Assembly: GCF_029436685.1 (NCBI RefSeq)
Contig: NZ_JAROCY010000008.1
Span: forward strand, 1-64,000
DNA: 64,000 bases
Source of the DNA: Novosphingobium cyanobacteriorum
Lineage (GTDB): Bacteria; Pseudomonadota; Alphaproteobacteria; Sphingomonadales; Sphingomonadaceae
Direction of reading: 5' to 3'
Positions 35,661-45,281 of the stretch are shown piece by piece (position 1 is the first letter of the stretch; each line of letters opens with the position of its first letter). Both the position numbers and the translations under genes were made by a program. Under the pieces are notes generated by a model. It was given only the letters and a program-made list of their open reading frames with translations. It ran no database searches and was not told the DNA's origin.

Positions 35661-38096
35661 ATGGCATCGAGGGCACTCACATCGGCGACTGGTCGCCGCT
35701 CCGGCGGCGGTGATTGGCGCGCCATTCTCAAGCGCAGCTTCCGCCGCAGTGCCGAGCTGATCGGCGGCGCGCTGCTGTTCGCGCTGATGGTGTTCCTGGC
35801 GCTGTCGCTGCTCAGCTATACCCAGACCGACCCTTCGGGCAGCACCGCCTCGGGCAGCCCGGTGGAAAACTGGATGGGCCTTGGCGGGGCGTGGGTTTCG
35901 GAACGCCTGCTCATGGCCGTCGGCCTGCCCGGTGCGCTTGTGCTGCCGCTGCTGTTCGTCTTCGCGCGGCGCCTGTGGGATTCGGCCGGGGACCTGGTCG
36001 AGCTCACCGAGGATGACGAAGAACTGCCCTCCTGGCCGGCCTGGTGGCGGCTGGTGCTGCTCCTGCTGGGCGCAATGGTGCTGGTCGGCACCACGCTCTC
36101 GTTGGCCTTTACGGACGGCGGGGCGACCCTGCCTGCCGGCTTCGGCGGCCTTTCCGGCCTGCTCGGCGCCGCACTGGTGCGCTGGATCGGTCACTTTGCC
36201 GGCCCGGCACAGGGCTGGGTGATCCTGGTCTTCGCGCTCGTCACGCTGGGCGGTGGCCTGTTCCTTGCCGGCCGGGTCTTCGCACTCGATTGGCTCAGCC
36301 TGCTGACCATCCCTGCCGTGCTGCGCCGCGCCCCCGCGTTGCCCATGCCTGAAGGGCTTGAGGCGCCGCAGCGGAAGGAAAAGCGCAAGGATCGGCGCAG
36401 TGCCGGGGCCGAACCGCCCATCCCCTTTGACGTGGCCGATGGCGATGCCCCCGTTGTCTCCGGTGTCGAGGCCACCTCCGGCCAGCCCCCGCGCCGCCCC
36501 ACCGAGATCACCGATCCGCAGACCCGGCCCAAGGTGGCCACCGCGCCGGCGCAGCCGACGAAGCAGGGTGACCTGTTCGATCGCTTCGAACTGCCGGCCT
36601 CCGCCCTGCTGGCCGAACCGCCCGCCAGCGCGCAGCCCAAGATCGACAAGCTCGGGCTGGAACGCAACGCGCGCCTGCTTGAAAACGTGCTCGATGATTT
36701 CAACGTGAAGGGTGAAATCACTGCCGTCCGCACCGGCCCGGTCGTCACCATGTACGAACTGGAGCCCGCGCCCGGCATCAAGGCCAGCCGCGTGATCGGC
36801 CTGGCCGACGATATCGCCCGCAACATGAGCGCGATCTCCGCGCGCGTCTCCTCCATCCCTGGCCGCACGGTGATGGGCATCGAACTGCCCAATGCGGTGC
36901 GCGACATGGTCAGTTTCCGGGAACTGGTGGAGTGCGAAAAGTTCGCCAGCCACAAGGGCCTGCTGCCGATCATCCTGGGCAAGGACATCGCCGGCGAACC
37001 GATCGTGGCCGATCTTGCCACCATGCCCCACCTGCTCGTGGCCGGCACCACCGGCTCGGGCAAGTCGGTCGGGCTCAACTGCATCCTGCTCTCGCTGCTC
37101 TACCGGCTCACCCCGGCGCAGTGCCGCATGATCCTCGTCGATCCCAAGGTGCTGGAACTCAAGAGCTACGACGATATCCCGCACCTGCTCTCCCCCGTGG
37201 TCACCGAACCGCCCAAGGCGGTGCGCGCGCTGAAGTGGGCGGTAGAGGAAATGGAGCGCCGCTATCGCCAGATGTCCTCGATCGGCGTGCGCAACCTTTC
37301 CGGCTTCAATGAAAAGGTCCGCGCCGCCGCGTCAAAGGGCAAGCCGCTCGGCCGCCGCATCCAGGTCGGCTTCGATCCCGATACGGGCGAGGAGATCTTC
37401 GAGGAACAGCAGCTCGATTACCAGGTCCTGCCCCAGATCGTCGTCATCGTCGACGAGCTGGCCGACCTCATGGTCACCGTGGGCAAGGAAATCGAAGTCC
37501 TGATCCAGCGTCTCAGCCAGAAGAGCCGCGCCGCCGGCATCCACCTGATCATGGCCACGCAGCGCCCCTCGGTCGACGTCATCACCGGCGTGATCAAGGC
37601 CAACCTGCCCACCCGCATCAGCTTCGCCGTCACCAGCCGGATCGACAGCCGCACCATCCTGGGTGAACAGGGCGCCGAACAGCTGCTGGGCAAGGGCGAC
37701 ATGCTCTACAAGCCCGCCACCGACCCGATCAAGCGCGTCCACGGCCCGTTCGTTTCCGACGAGGAAGTGGAGAAGGTGGCCGACCACTGGCGCGCGCAGG
37801 GCTCGCCCGAATACGTCGATTCGGTCACCGAAGAACCCGAGGACGGCGGCTTCGGCTTCGACGATCTCGACGCCACCGCCAGCGACAACCCCGAGGAGCG
37901 CAAGTACCGCCAGGTGTGCCAGCTGGTGTTCGAAAGCCAGAAGGCCTCGGCCAGCTGGATCCAGCGCCAGATGGGCGTTGGCTACAACACCGCGTCCAAG
38001 TGGATCGAACGCATGGAAGCAGACGGCTTCGTCGGCCCTTCCAACCACGTCGGCCGCCGCGAAATCTACCGCGACAAGGACGGCAATCCGCTGTGA
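35661..38096 (+). CDS. ftsK: FtsK/SpoIIIE-type DNA translocase
   Basis: 811 aa. It pumps chromosome termini through the division septum and activates dimer resolution. N-terminal membrane domain with four helices (about 35-220), an Ala/Pro linker (about 230-330), then the motor: Walker A GTTGSGKSVGLN, Walker B VVIVDELADLM, ATQRPSVDVITG. The C-terminal gamma winged helix reads FESQKASASWIQRQMGVGYN and recognises KOPS sites. ATG 35661 is preferred over 35637 because GAAGGGA precedes it. Alone in its transcription unit, apart perhaps from the small membrane protein downstream. Confidence 0.97.
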   Translation: MASRALTSATGRRSGGGDWRAILKRSFRRSAELIGGALLFALMVFLALSLLSYTQTDPSGSTASGSPVENWMGLGGAWVSERLLMAVGLPGALVLPLLFVFARRLWDSAGDLVELTEDDEELPSWPAWWRLVLLLLGAMVLVGTTLSLAFTDGGATLPAGFGGLSGLLGAALVRWIGHFAGPAQGWVILVFALVTLGGGLFLAGRVFALDWLSLLTIPAVLRRAPALPMPEGLEAPQRKEKRKDRRSAGAEPPIPFDVADGDAPVVSGVEATSGQPPRRPTEITDPQTRPKVATAPAQPTKQGDLFDRFELPASALLAEPPASAQPKIDKLGLERNARLLENVLDDFNVKGEITAVRTGPVVTMYELEPAPGIKASRVIGLADDIARNMSAISARVSSIPGRTVMGIELPNAVRDMVSFRELVECEKFASHKGLLPIILGKDIAGEPIVADLATMPHLLVAGTTGSGKSVGLNCILLSLLYRLTPAQCRMILVDPKVLELKSYDDIPHLLSPVVTEPPKAVRALKWAVEEMERRYRQMSSIGVRNLSGFNEKVRAAASKGKPLGRRIQVGFDPDTGEEIFEEQQLDYQVLPQIVVIVDELADLMVTVGKEIEVLIQRLSQKSRAAGIHLIMATQRPSVDVITGVIKANLPTRISFAVTSRIDSRTILGEQGAEQLLGKGDMLYKPATDPIKRVHGPFVSDEEVEKVADHWRAQGSPEYVDSVTEEPEDGGFGFDDLDATASDNPEERKYRQVCQLVFESQKASASWIQRQMGVGYNTASKWIERMEADGFVGPSNHVGRREIYRDKDGNPL

Positions 38097-38138
38097 TTGC
38101 GGGGTGATCTGAGTTTGATTTGGGGGCCGGGGGCAATC

Positions 38139-38585
38139 ATGTCGGTTTTCGAAGTAGATCTGACCACGCGCTTCGGCGCGCGGGGAGCAACGGGTACGGC
38201 CAGCGCTGCCTGCCTCCTTTTTGGCTGTGTCTATGGCTATTTGGCGATGCGGGTCCTGCGCGCATTCGATCTTGCCACGATACCCTATTGGTTTCTCGCA
38301 GCAGTCGCTTCGGTGTTCATTGTTTCGATGATCGCTGCCTGGCGTTTCCGGATCGGCCAAGGGGTCTATGCAGGCGTAGCCATGATCCTGATGATGATCG
38401 TGCTGCTGGGGATATCGGTGCAATTCGCAATTTGGTTGGCTGACGCCTTCTCGATCTTTTTCGCCATACCACTTTCGGCGGTGTGCCTCGTGATCGGCAG
38501 GTTTGTGTTCAACGGGATCCGTGCCGCGTGGGTGCTCAAAGGGGTGCCGTCCTTCGAAGACGACGACATCGCCGTATTCCAGTAA
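38139..38585 (+). CDS. Small membrane protein of unknown function
   Basis: 148 aa with four predicted membrane helices (about 18-40, 49-66, 76-98 and 103-120). The ATG follows a GGGGG tract, and the C-terminus is acidic (EDDDIAVF). Base composition is slightly less GC-biased than its neighbours. No family recognised. It follows ftsK by 42 bp and is followed directly by a family B repeat. Confidence 0.65.
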   Translation: MSVFEVDLTTRFGARGATGTASAACLLFGCVYGYLAMRVLRAFDLATIPYWFLAAVASVFIVSMIAAWRFRIGQGVYAGVAMILMMIVLLGISVQFAIWLADAFSIFFAIPLSAVCLVIGRFVFNGIRAAWVLKGVPSFEDDDIAVFQ

Positions 38586-38600
38586 GGTGTCAGCCCGCTA

Positions 38601-38742
38601 CCCTCCCCTCGCAGGGGAGGTGGCAGCCGCAAGGCTGACGGAGGGGTAGCATCCACCACCGCGCCCACCGGGCCAGCCACTGCGCCAAGCCCGTTACCCC
38701 TCCACCCCGCCGCGGACGGCCCCCTCTCCTTGCAGGGGAGGG
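38601..38742 (-). repeat. Family B repeat, solo copy (R3)
   Basis: About 142 bp, in reverse orientation to R1 and R2: it opens with CCTCCCCTCGCAGGGGAGG and GCAGCCGCAAGGCTGACGG, and closes with CCCCTCCACCCCGCC and a CTCCTTGCAGGGGAGGG hairpin. It lies between convergent genes (small membrane protein and the 38752 gene) with no DUF559 gene, showing that the repeat also moves or persists on its own. Confidence 0.85.
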
Positions 38743-38751
38743 CAGGGACGG

Positions 38752-39555
38752 TCACACGCCGATCGGCACGCAGGTGGGCAGTGCCTTGGTCGGGTCGTCC
38801 CTCAGTTTGTAGTCGCCCACCACGTCCACGATTTCCTTGAACGGGCTCTTCATTCGCGTTGCATAGAAACCGCGCTGCTCGATGATCAGGCGCTTCAGGG
38901 CCTGCGCCTCCTCGTGCGACCCGTCGAAGACCTCGGCCCGCGCACCGATCTCGGGCGACATGTCGGAAAACAGCACCCTATACCGCTTCTCGAGGTCCAC
39001 CCGGCTGTAGGCCGCCGCAAACGCGAGCTTCTCGCGCGGGGCCATATAGGCGAGCAGGCCCGAGGAGCTGGCCGTCTCCCATGCCCGAAGGCGCAGCGAC
39101 AGCATGCCGGGACTCATGCGGCCGCCCGGCGCGGTATGCGCAGGATCGTTGGCCTGCCGGGCGAACGCCCTGATCTTTGCCGGATCCACGCTGTCGATCA
39201 GCGCCACCATGCGGTCGGCATTGGCGATCAGGCACGGCGAATTGCGCTGCGTGTGGCGCAGGGCGGCCAGGTTCACCGCCAGCTCCTCGCGCAGCGTCTC
39301 GCGCGCGTCGGCGACCTGCTCGGCATGGTGCCAGCTCTCCACCGCCTGCTCCAGCCCCAGCGCGATCAGCACGCCGGTGATGATGACAAGGATCTCGTTC
39401 AGGAATTCCCGGATCGAATGCACCGGCTTGGGTTTGTGGATGTCCACGCCTGCTTCCCCCTCTGGCGGGGGGGTGCTGGCAGCGTTGTGCGCGGGCACAG
39501 CTGTGCCCGTATCCATGCGCGCGCGCTGACCCCCGTCTTCGCCCGTTTCCCCCAT
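38752..39555 (-). CDS. Membrane-anchored protein of unknown function
   Basis: 267 aa. A single hydrophobic helix near residues 50-72 (FLNEILVIITGVLIALGLEQ) is preceded by an acidic, low-complexity N-terminus and followed by a helical soluble domain of about 195 residues (ARETLREELAVNLAALRHTQ onward). The IREFLNE-helix module recurs in many sphingomonad proteins of unknown role. The true start may be nearer the helix, since the first about 40 residues look unconserved. Monocistronic. Confidence 0.7.
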   Translation of the reverse strand: MGETGEDGGQRARMDTGTAVPAHNAASTPPPEGEAGVDIHKPKPVHSIREFLNEILVIITGVLIALGLEQAVESWHHAEQVADARETLREELAVNLAALRHTQRNSPCLIANADRMVALIDSVDPAKIRAFARQANDPAHTAPGGRMSPGMLSLRLRAWETASSSGLLAYMAPREKLAFAAAYSRVDLEKRYRVLFSDMSPEIGARAEVFDGSHEEAQALKRLIIEQRGFYATRMKSPFKEIVDVVGDYKLRDDPTKALPTCVPIGV

Positions 39556-39715
39556 CGAGTCAGGCTATGCAACCCGTTTCACGCTGGCAAGTCAGGGTTG
39601 CTAAAAGGGCGATGGCGTCCCTTCGCACACTCTCGTCGTTGCAAGGAGGCAAAGCCGACGTGGCAATCCAGAGCGGTCCAGAACGTTGCTGCCGAGGGTC
39701 TGAACCCCCATCCTC

Positions 39716-40924
39716 CTAAAGCCCCATCCTCGCCAGCCGTGGCCGCACCACCGGCGTGGTCAGCATGGTCGATGCCACCGCCATCAGCAGCAGCGCGGTG
39801 AACGTTTCGGGCGTGATGATCTGCTTGTCCAGCAGCACGTTGACGAAGATGATCATGATCAGCGCCTTGGTCTGCAGCATCCAGCCGATCACGCCCGCCT
39901 CGCCCGGCTTCCAGCCCAGCACCCTGCCGGCGATCTGCACGCCCAGCAGCTTGCCCGCCACCGATGCGACAAGGAACAGCGCCGCTGCGCCGAACACCAT
40001 CGCCCCGCCCATGCCGCCCAGCCCCGCGCCCCATTGCGTGCGCAGCCCGGTGGAAAGGAAGAACACCGGCATGATGGTCAACAGCAGGAACTGGCGGAAC
40101 TGGTCGCGCCGTGCCTCGTCAAACCAGCGCGCCTCCAGCACCGCGCCCGCCAGGAACGCGCCCACCATGAAGTGCAGGCCGCTCCAGTCCGCGGCAAAGC
40201 CGCAGGCCGCCAGCCACACCAGCGCCACCGGCCAGCGGTCACCTTCCGGAATCGCCGCCACCAGCCGCCGCACCGCCCACGATGCCACGGCAAAGCCGAT
40301 CAGGAACCAGCCCTGCCGCTCGATGCGGTGCCAATCCAGCAGGATCAGCGCCAGCACCCCCCAGATCAGGATATCGTCAAGGCTGGCATAGCGCAGCAGC
40401 CGCGCGCCCAGCGGGGTGCGCAGGATGCCCATCTTTTCCATCAGCAGCACCAGGATGGGCAGCGCGGTTACCGCGCAGGCCATGCCGATGCCCATTACCG
40501 CCTGGGGATAGCTGCCCAGCGGGCCGATCCAGCCTGGCGTGCGGAACAGCCACGCCGCCGCCAGCGCGCCCAGCGCCAGCGGGGTCAGCAGTGCGGCGGC
40601 GGCGGTCACCGCCGTCTCGCGGCGGTTCTCCCAGGCATCGCCCAGATCCAGTTCCAGCCCGGCGCTGAACACGAACATCATCACCGCCCACCATGCCACG
40701 CCGTTCAGCGCGGTCAGCACCTGCGGGTTGAACACGAACCTGTGCGCTTCGGGAAACAACGCCCCCGCCACCCCGGGGCCGAGCAGGATGCCGCCGACGA
40801 TCTGCACCACCACCAGTGGCGCGTAATGGTCGGTGCGCAGCAGGCGCCACACCGCATAGGGCACGGCAAGGATCACCGTCAGCGCAATCAGGAACACTTC
40901 GCTGGTGGCCATCGCCGGCATCAT
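39716..40924 (-). CDS. Cation:proton antiporter (CPA2/KefB-like membrane domain)
   Basis: 402 aa with about 12 membrane helices and no C-terminal RCK domain. Family features: VVVQIVGGILLGPGVAGALF in the second helix region, FSAGLELDLGD, LRYASLDDILIWG with the paired acidic residues, and MQTKALIMIIFVNV-like C-terminal helices. It exchanges sodium or potassium for protons across the inner membrane. The start is the first of two ATGs after GGGGAG. Divergent from the paired small-protein genes across 73 bp. Confidence 0.9.
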   Translation of the reverse strand: MMPAMATSEVFLIALTVILAVPYAVWRLLRTDHYAPLVVVQIVGGILLGPGVAGALFPEAHRFVFNPQVLTALNGVAWWAVMMFVFSAGLELDLGDAWENRRETAVTAAAALLTPLALGALAAAWLFRTPGWIGPLGSYPQAVMGIGMACAVTALPILVLLMEKMGILRTPLGARLLRYASLDDILIWGVLALILLDWHRIERQGWFLIGFAVASWAVRRLVAAIPEGDRWPVALVWLAACGFAADWSGLHFMVGAFLAGAVLEARWFDEARRDQFRQFLLLTIMPVFFLSTGLRTQWGAGLGGMGGAMVFGAAALFLVASVAGKLLGVQIAGRVLGWKPGEAGVIGWMLQTKALIMIIFVNVLLDKQIITPETFTALLLMAVASTMLTTPVVRPRLARMGL

Positions 40925-40997
40925 CACCGCTCCCCGTTGGTTATCGTCTTGTCTTGCACCCCCATGCGCGCCACCTTGGCTGGCAGGAGTTCCGTCG

Positions 40998-41303
40998 ATG
41001 ACCATTGATCTCGGAAAAGCCCTGTTGCGCAAGGAAGAACATGATTCCGCGAGGGCAACCGAATTCGAATTCACCGAAATGGTCCGCGCGCTGAAGGCGC
41101 TGGCCGCCGAACTGGGCCTGCATCCGGTGCCGATGCTGGCCGTGCTGGCCGAACGCGGGTTGCCCGCCGCGCTGGCGCATCTGGGCGAGGGGGCAGGTCT
41201 CTTGGAAACCGAGATCGATTCCAGATACTTGCGTGCCCGCGCCCATGCGCGCGCCCGCCTGATTGCGGAACGGGGCGATCCCGGCCCGGTGCGATTGGGC
41301 TGA
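40998..41303 (+). CDS. Small protein, paralogue 1 of a tandem pair
   Basis: 101 aa; the ATG follows AGGAG at 8 nt. Helical, charged, no signal. The core EFTEMVRALKALAAELG...AALAHLGEGAG aligns with the next gene (EFEDMVRALRTMAVERG...AALGVLANLTG), including an acidic-aromatic-acidic start and a Gly-rich loop. Function unknown. The two genes are 123 bp apart. Confidence 0.72.
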   Translation: MTIDLGKALLRKEEHDSARATEFEFTEMVRALKALAAELGLHPVPMLAVLAERGLPAALAHLGEGAGLLETEIDSRYLRARAHARARLIAERGDPGPVRLG

Positions 41304-41426
41304 AGGCCAGGCTGAATCCCGGCTTCCGCCGGACTCCGCATTCGCCCCTAGCCGGTGTGCAAGCAAACCGCCGTGCCTGCCCGATACCCCTGTGCATGGA
41401 TGGAGGACCACGGGAGAGGACCGCCG

Positions 41427-41684
41427 ATGAGCTACAACATGCACGATACCTTCGTTCGCCGCGAGGAATGGAAGGCCGCGCGGCTGACCGAGATCGAGTT
41501 CGAAGACATGGTCCGCGCGCTGCGCACAATGGCGGTAGAGCGCGGGCAGGATGCCAAGACGGTGGTCGATTGCTTCGCCGAAAAGGGCCTGGGCGCCGCG
41601 CTGGGCGTGCTCGCCAATCTCACCGGCGCCAGCGTGGAGGCCGATTTCCACCGCCGCCACGCCCAGGAACAGCAGCACCATTGA
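41427..41684 (+). CDS. Small protein, paralogue 2 of a tandem pair
   Basis: 85 aa; the ATG follows GGAGAGGA. Paralogue of the preceding gene over about 60 residues (LTEIEFEDMVRALRTMA, KGLGAALGVLANLTGASVEAD). The C-terminus is His/Gln-rich (RRHAQEQQHH). Function unknown. It is followed by a decayed family A repeat and fumC. Confidence 0.72.
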   Translation: MSYNMHDTFVRREEWKAARLTEIEFEDMVRALRTMAVERGQDAKTVVDCFAEKGLGAALGVLANLTGASVEADFHRRHAQEQQHH

Positions 41685-41715
41685 TCTTTTGATCCGAAAC
41701 TGCGTTTCGGATCGC

Positions 41716-41797
41716 GCGGCACCGGCCCACTCCCCCGCCCGGCCACCCAGAGCATCCCACAGGTGGGCGTCCGGGCGGAAGAGCGGGCCGGTGCCGC
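41716..41797. repeat. Family A three-hairpin repeat, decayed copy 2
   Basis: The left arm is intact (GCGGCACCGGCCCACTCCCC onward) but the right arm has several substitutions (GGTGGGCGTCCGGGCGGAAG against the usual GGTGGCCGGGCGGGGGAG), and the outer small hairpins are not recognisable. It lies between the small-protein pair and fumC. Confidence 0.8.
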
Positions 41798-41881
41798 AAC
41801 TTGACCCAAGCGGGGACTGCCTTTGCCGATCGGGGAACGGGGCGTAACCTCGGCCATTCAAAGGCCCTGAGGAGACAGCCT

Positions 41882-43258
<1,377 letters not shown>

Positions 43259-43305
43259 TCGGCGCCGTGGTGGGGGAAAGAGCCCACCCCCGACCCCCTT
43301 CCCTG

Positions 43306-43329
43306 TCCTTCGACAAGCTCAGGATGAGC
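43306..43329. repeat. Widespread 24-bp intergenic repeat, 40 bp after fumC
   Basis: The sequence containing TTCGACAAGCTCAGGATGAG is the short imperfect palindrome that turns up in intergenic regions of very many bacteria (its translation LILSLSKD is familiar from spurious proteins). Single copy here. Confidence 0.75.
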
Positions 43330-43586
43330 GGGGAGGGGGCATGGAGGAGCATCCGGCGGCGAGCCCGGACTTTTGCCTGAGGATCAAGACGGACCTGCGC
43401 GACCGGTGCGGGCGCCATGCGTGGCGCCGCAGGGGAGGGCGGGCAGCGCGCATTTGCGAGTGGCCGGGCGGGGCGTTGCTGCCGCTTCGGCGCAGCCTGT
43501 GACCGGACGGAAGCTCGATGCCGGGTGGCGGCTCGCGTGCCAGCCCGGTCCGTAGCGCCATTGGCAAGGGGAAGAGGCCGGGAGCG

Positions 43587-43859
43587 TCACACGGATAGGT
43601 CACCGTAGGTCCGCCGGGAAGCGGGATGCCGTTTCGTGCCGGAGGCCCGACCCGGGCCCTTGTCCGACGCATGCACGCGGCTGAACCACCGCCCCACATC
43701 CGCCGTCCGTTGCTTTGGCTTGGGATTTGCCCGGGGCTGGGGCTTTACGCCCTCGTGCTGGCAAGGCTGCCAGTTCCCCGCGATGCCGAACCCGCGCCGG
43801 TCGCGTCGGGCTTCGGCCTGAGGGGCCTGACCCGAAGGAGCGAGGGCGAAGCCGGCCAT
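43587..43859 (-). CDS. Doubtful small ORF downstream of a strong promoter
   Basis: 90 aa, Arg/Pro/Gly-rich. The ATG is preceded by GGGAGC at 5 nt and lies about 26 bp past a near-consensus sigma-70 promoter. The composition is what high-GC non-coding DNA gives by chance, and a second frame is also open, so this may be a non-coding RNA or a decayed element instead. The stretch 43259-43948 has no other plausible gene. Confidence 0.3.
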   Translation of the reverse strand: MAGFALAPSGQAPQAEARRDRRGFGIAGNWQPCQHEGVKPQPRANPKPKQRTADVGRWFSRVHASDKGPGRASGTKRHPASRRTYGDLSV

Positions 43860-43884
43860 GCCCGCTCCCGGTCCAAGGCTGGGG

Positions 43885-43913
43885 CATATAACCTATTTGG
43901 TTCGTTTTGTCAA
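43885..43913 (-). promoter_or_regulatory. Near-consensus sigma-70 promoter
   Basis: On the minus strand: TTGACA (43908-43913), a 17-bp spacer, TATATG (43885-43890). An inverted repeat GTCAA-GT-TTGAC (43909-43920) overlaps the -35 and could be an operator. Unusually strong for this GC-rich genome. It points into the gene-free stretch toward fumC. Confidence 0.65.
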
Positions 43914-43948
43914 GTTTGACGTGTGCGACGTAAACGTGGCCATGACTT

Positions 43949-44665
43949 CTAGAAACCGAAAGGAGTCGGGCGACCATTGCCAGATGCCCTGCGCTTCGGC
44001 TCTTCCGCGATTTTTATCGCATTCCAGATTGCGTAAGTCTCTGCGACGTCTACTTCCATATCGGCGAAATCGAAGTACGTGCTTGGCTCATTGATACAGA
44101 CCAGCGTCCTGTCCTTGTTATTGCGATAACACCAAATCTCCAGCTGTGCGGCCGACAAGTCAGGGTAAGCGATGCGGAAGCGCTGGTGTAGCGCAGAAAA
44201 CATGAACTGGCGCCCGGAGTGGCTGAGGCCATTCGTTCGCCGGAGGTCCAAAAACACGATAGCTGCGTGATCTCGATAACGGATCAGCAGATTGAGACCG
44301 AACTCATGGTTGGCAATTCCGGAGAATCCCAAAGACACCACATCGATCTGAGTTGCTTCGATCCCATGCTGAATCGCGTAAGCAAATGTCGCCTCAGCGA
44401 TCGCCACATTCATCGAAAGCACTGCCTCACTGCCTCGGCATTCGAGCGCTAGGCGAGCCTTGATTGCTTCGAGATTAGCTAACTGGAGAGTTGATCCGAA
44501 TAGCGGAAACTGCAAATTAATAGCGTCAGGGAAGACTTTGCGAAACGGCTGATAAGTTCCTTTGATCTGCTTCGGCTTTTCAAACGCAATGAGATGACGT
44601 TGTTTTTCCTCAGGCGGCAAAAAAGCCAGATTGCAAAGTTCAGTGTCAGGAAGGCGGCTGCTCAT
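43949..44665 (-). CDS. SocB-like toxin, putative DNA replication (beta-clamp) inhibitor
   Basis: 238 aa. It begins LPDTELCNLAFLPPEEKQRH and has QIKGTYQPFRKVFPDAINLQ followed by QFPLF at residues 52-56. QFPLF fits the QxxLF beta-clamp-binding motif; in Caulobacter SocB a clamp-binding motif mediates inhibition of DnaN. It overlaps the SocA-like gene by 20 bp (44646-44665), the antitoxin being upstream, as in a toxin-antitoxin operon. If it works like Caulobacter SocAB (type VI), ClpXP degrades this protein with SocA as adaptor. AT-richer than surrounding DNA, which suggests transfer. Assignment rests on operon context plus motif, not on a search. Confidence 0.7.
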   Translation of the reverse strand: MSSRLPDTELCNLAFLPPEEKQRHLIAFEKPKQIKGTYQPFRKVFPDAINLQFPLFGSTLQLANLEAIKARLALECRGSEAVLSMNVAIAEATFAYAIQHGIEATQIDVVSLGFSGIANHEFGLNLLIRYRDHAAIVFLDLRRTNGLSHSGRQFMFSALHQRFRIAYPDLSAAQLEIWCYRNNKDRTLVCINEPSTYFDFADMEVDVAETYAIWNAIKIAEEPKRRASGNGRPTPFGF

Positions 44666-45200
44666 AAAGATCCTCGTTTCCTTCTAGCGACTCGCGAATA
44701 GGTGCAACTCCTGCAGACCGCGAGCTTAGCATAAGTTCGTCAGATATTCTTGATCCGTACTCCCTTTGTCCCCCACTTCGTTTGGTAACACGGTCCCAAG
44801 GGCTGCCAGGAAGGTGTGACAGACCTACAAGACGGTGGGCTGGCACTGAGATCAGGTCCAAACCTTTCGAAGTGAGGTACAATTGAACTTTTTTGTTTTC
44901 TATCACGGGAACTTGGGATGGAAGACCAGTTAATATGTCTAATCCATAGGCATGATGCCGAATAGGCTCTCTACCCGCGTTCTTGAAGGTACTCCAAATT
45001 TGTGGGTGCACAGGACCGTGCTTCCACGCAACAAAGTATCCTTTGCAAAGTGGAGTGCCAGTCTCCTTTAGAAACCTCTCGTGAAGGAAATAAATAATCT
45101 TCTGCAAGGACAGATGGGTTATATTTAATTCATACTTCCACGCCATTTCCAAGAGGTAATTGGCAATCGACCTCGGATCATAGGGTGGATGGTCTTCCAT
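44646..45200 (-). CDS. SocA-like antitoxin / Panacea (DUF4065) domain protein
   Basis: 184 aa. The Panacea fold is recognisable: DPRSIANYLLEMAWKYELNITHLSLQKIIYFLHERFL, then LCKGYFVAWKHGPVHPQIW (the conserved W-x-x-GPV segment) near residues 51-70. SocA of Caulobacter, of the same domain family, delivers its toxin to ClpXP. The C-terminal 60 residues are variable and polar. It is the first gene of the pair and overlaps the toxin gene by 20 bp. GC content is visibly lower than flanking housekeeping genes. Confidence 0.83.
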   Translation of the reverse strand: MEDHPPYDPRSIANYLLEMAWKYELNITHLSLQKIIYFLHERFLKETGTPLCKGYFVAWKHGPVHPQIWSTFKNAGREPIRHHAYGLDILTGLPSQVPVIENKKVQLYLTSKGLDLISVPAHRLVGLSHLPGSPWDRVTKRSGGQREYGSRISDELMLSSRSAGVAPIRESLEGNEDLYEQPPS

Positions 45201-45224
45201 GTTGCAACACTTTTCTGAAGTTGA

Positions 45225-45253
45225 TGAAGCGAGGGATTTTCACCCTCGCTTCA
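45225..45253. terminator. Perfect hairpin between nrdB and the SocA-like gene
   Basis: An 11-bp stem (TGAAGCGAGGG with CCCTCGCTTCA) around a 7-nt loop. It lies 29 bp past the nrdB stop and 25 bp before the SocA-like start, so it probably ends the nrdB transcript. There is no clear T tract, and a regulatory role for the toxin-antitoxin promoter is possible. Confidence 0.6.
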
Positions 45254-45281
45254 TAACTCCCTTCAGCATCTCAAAGCAAAT

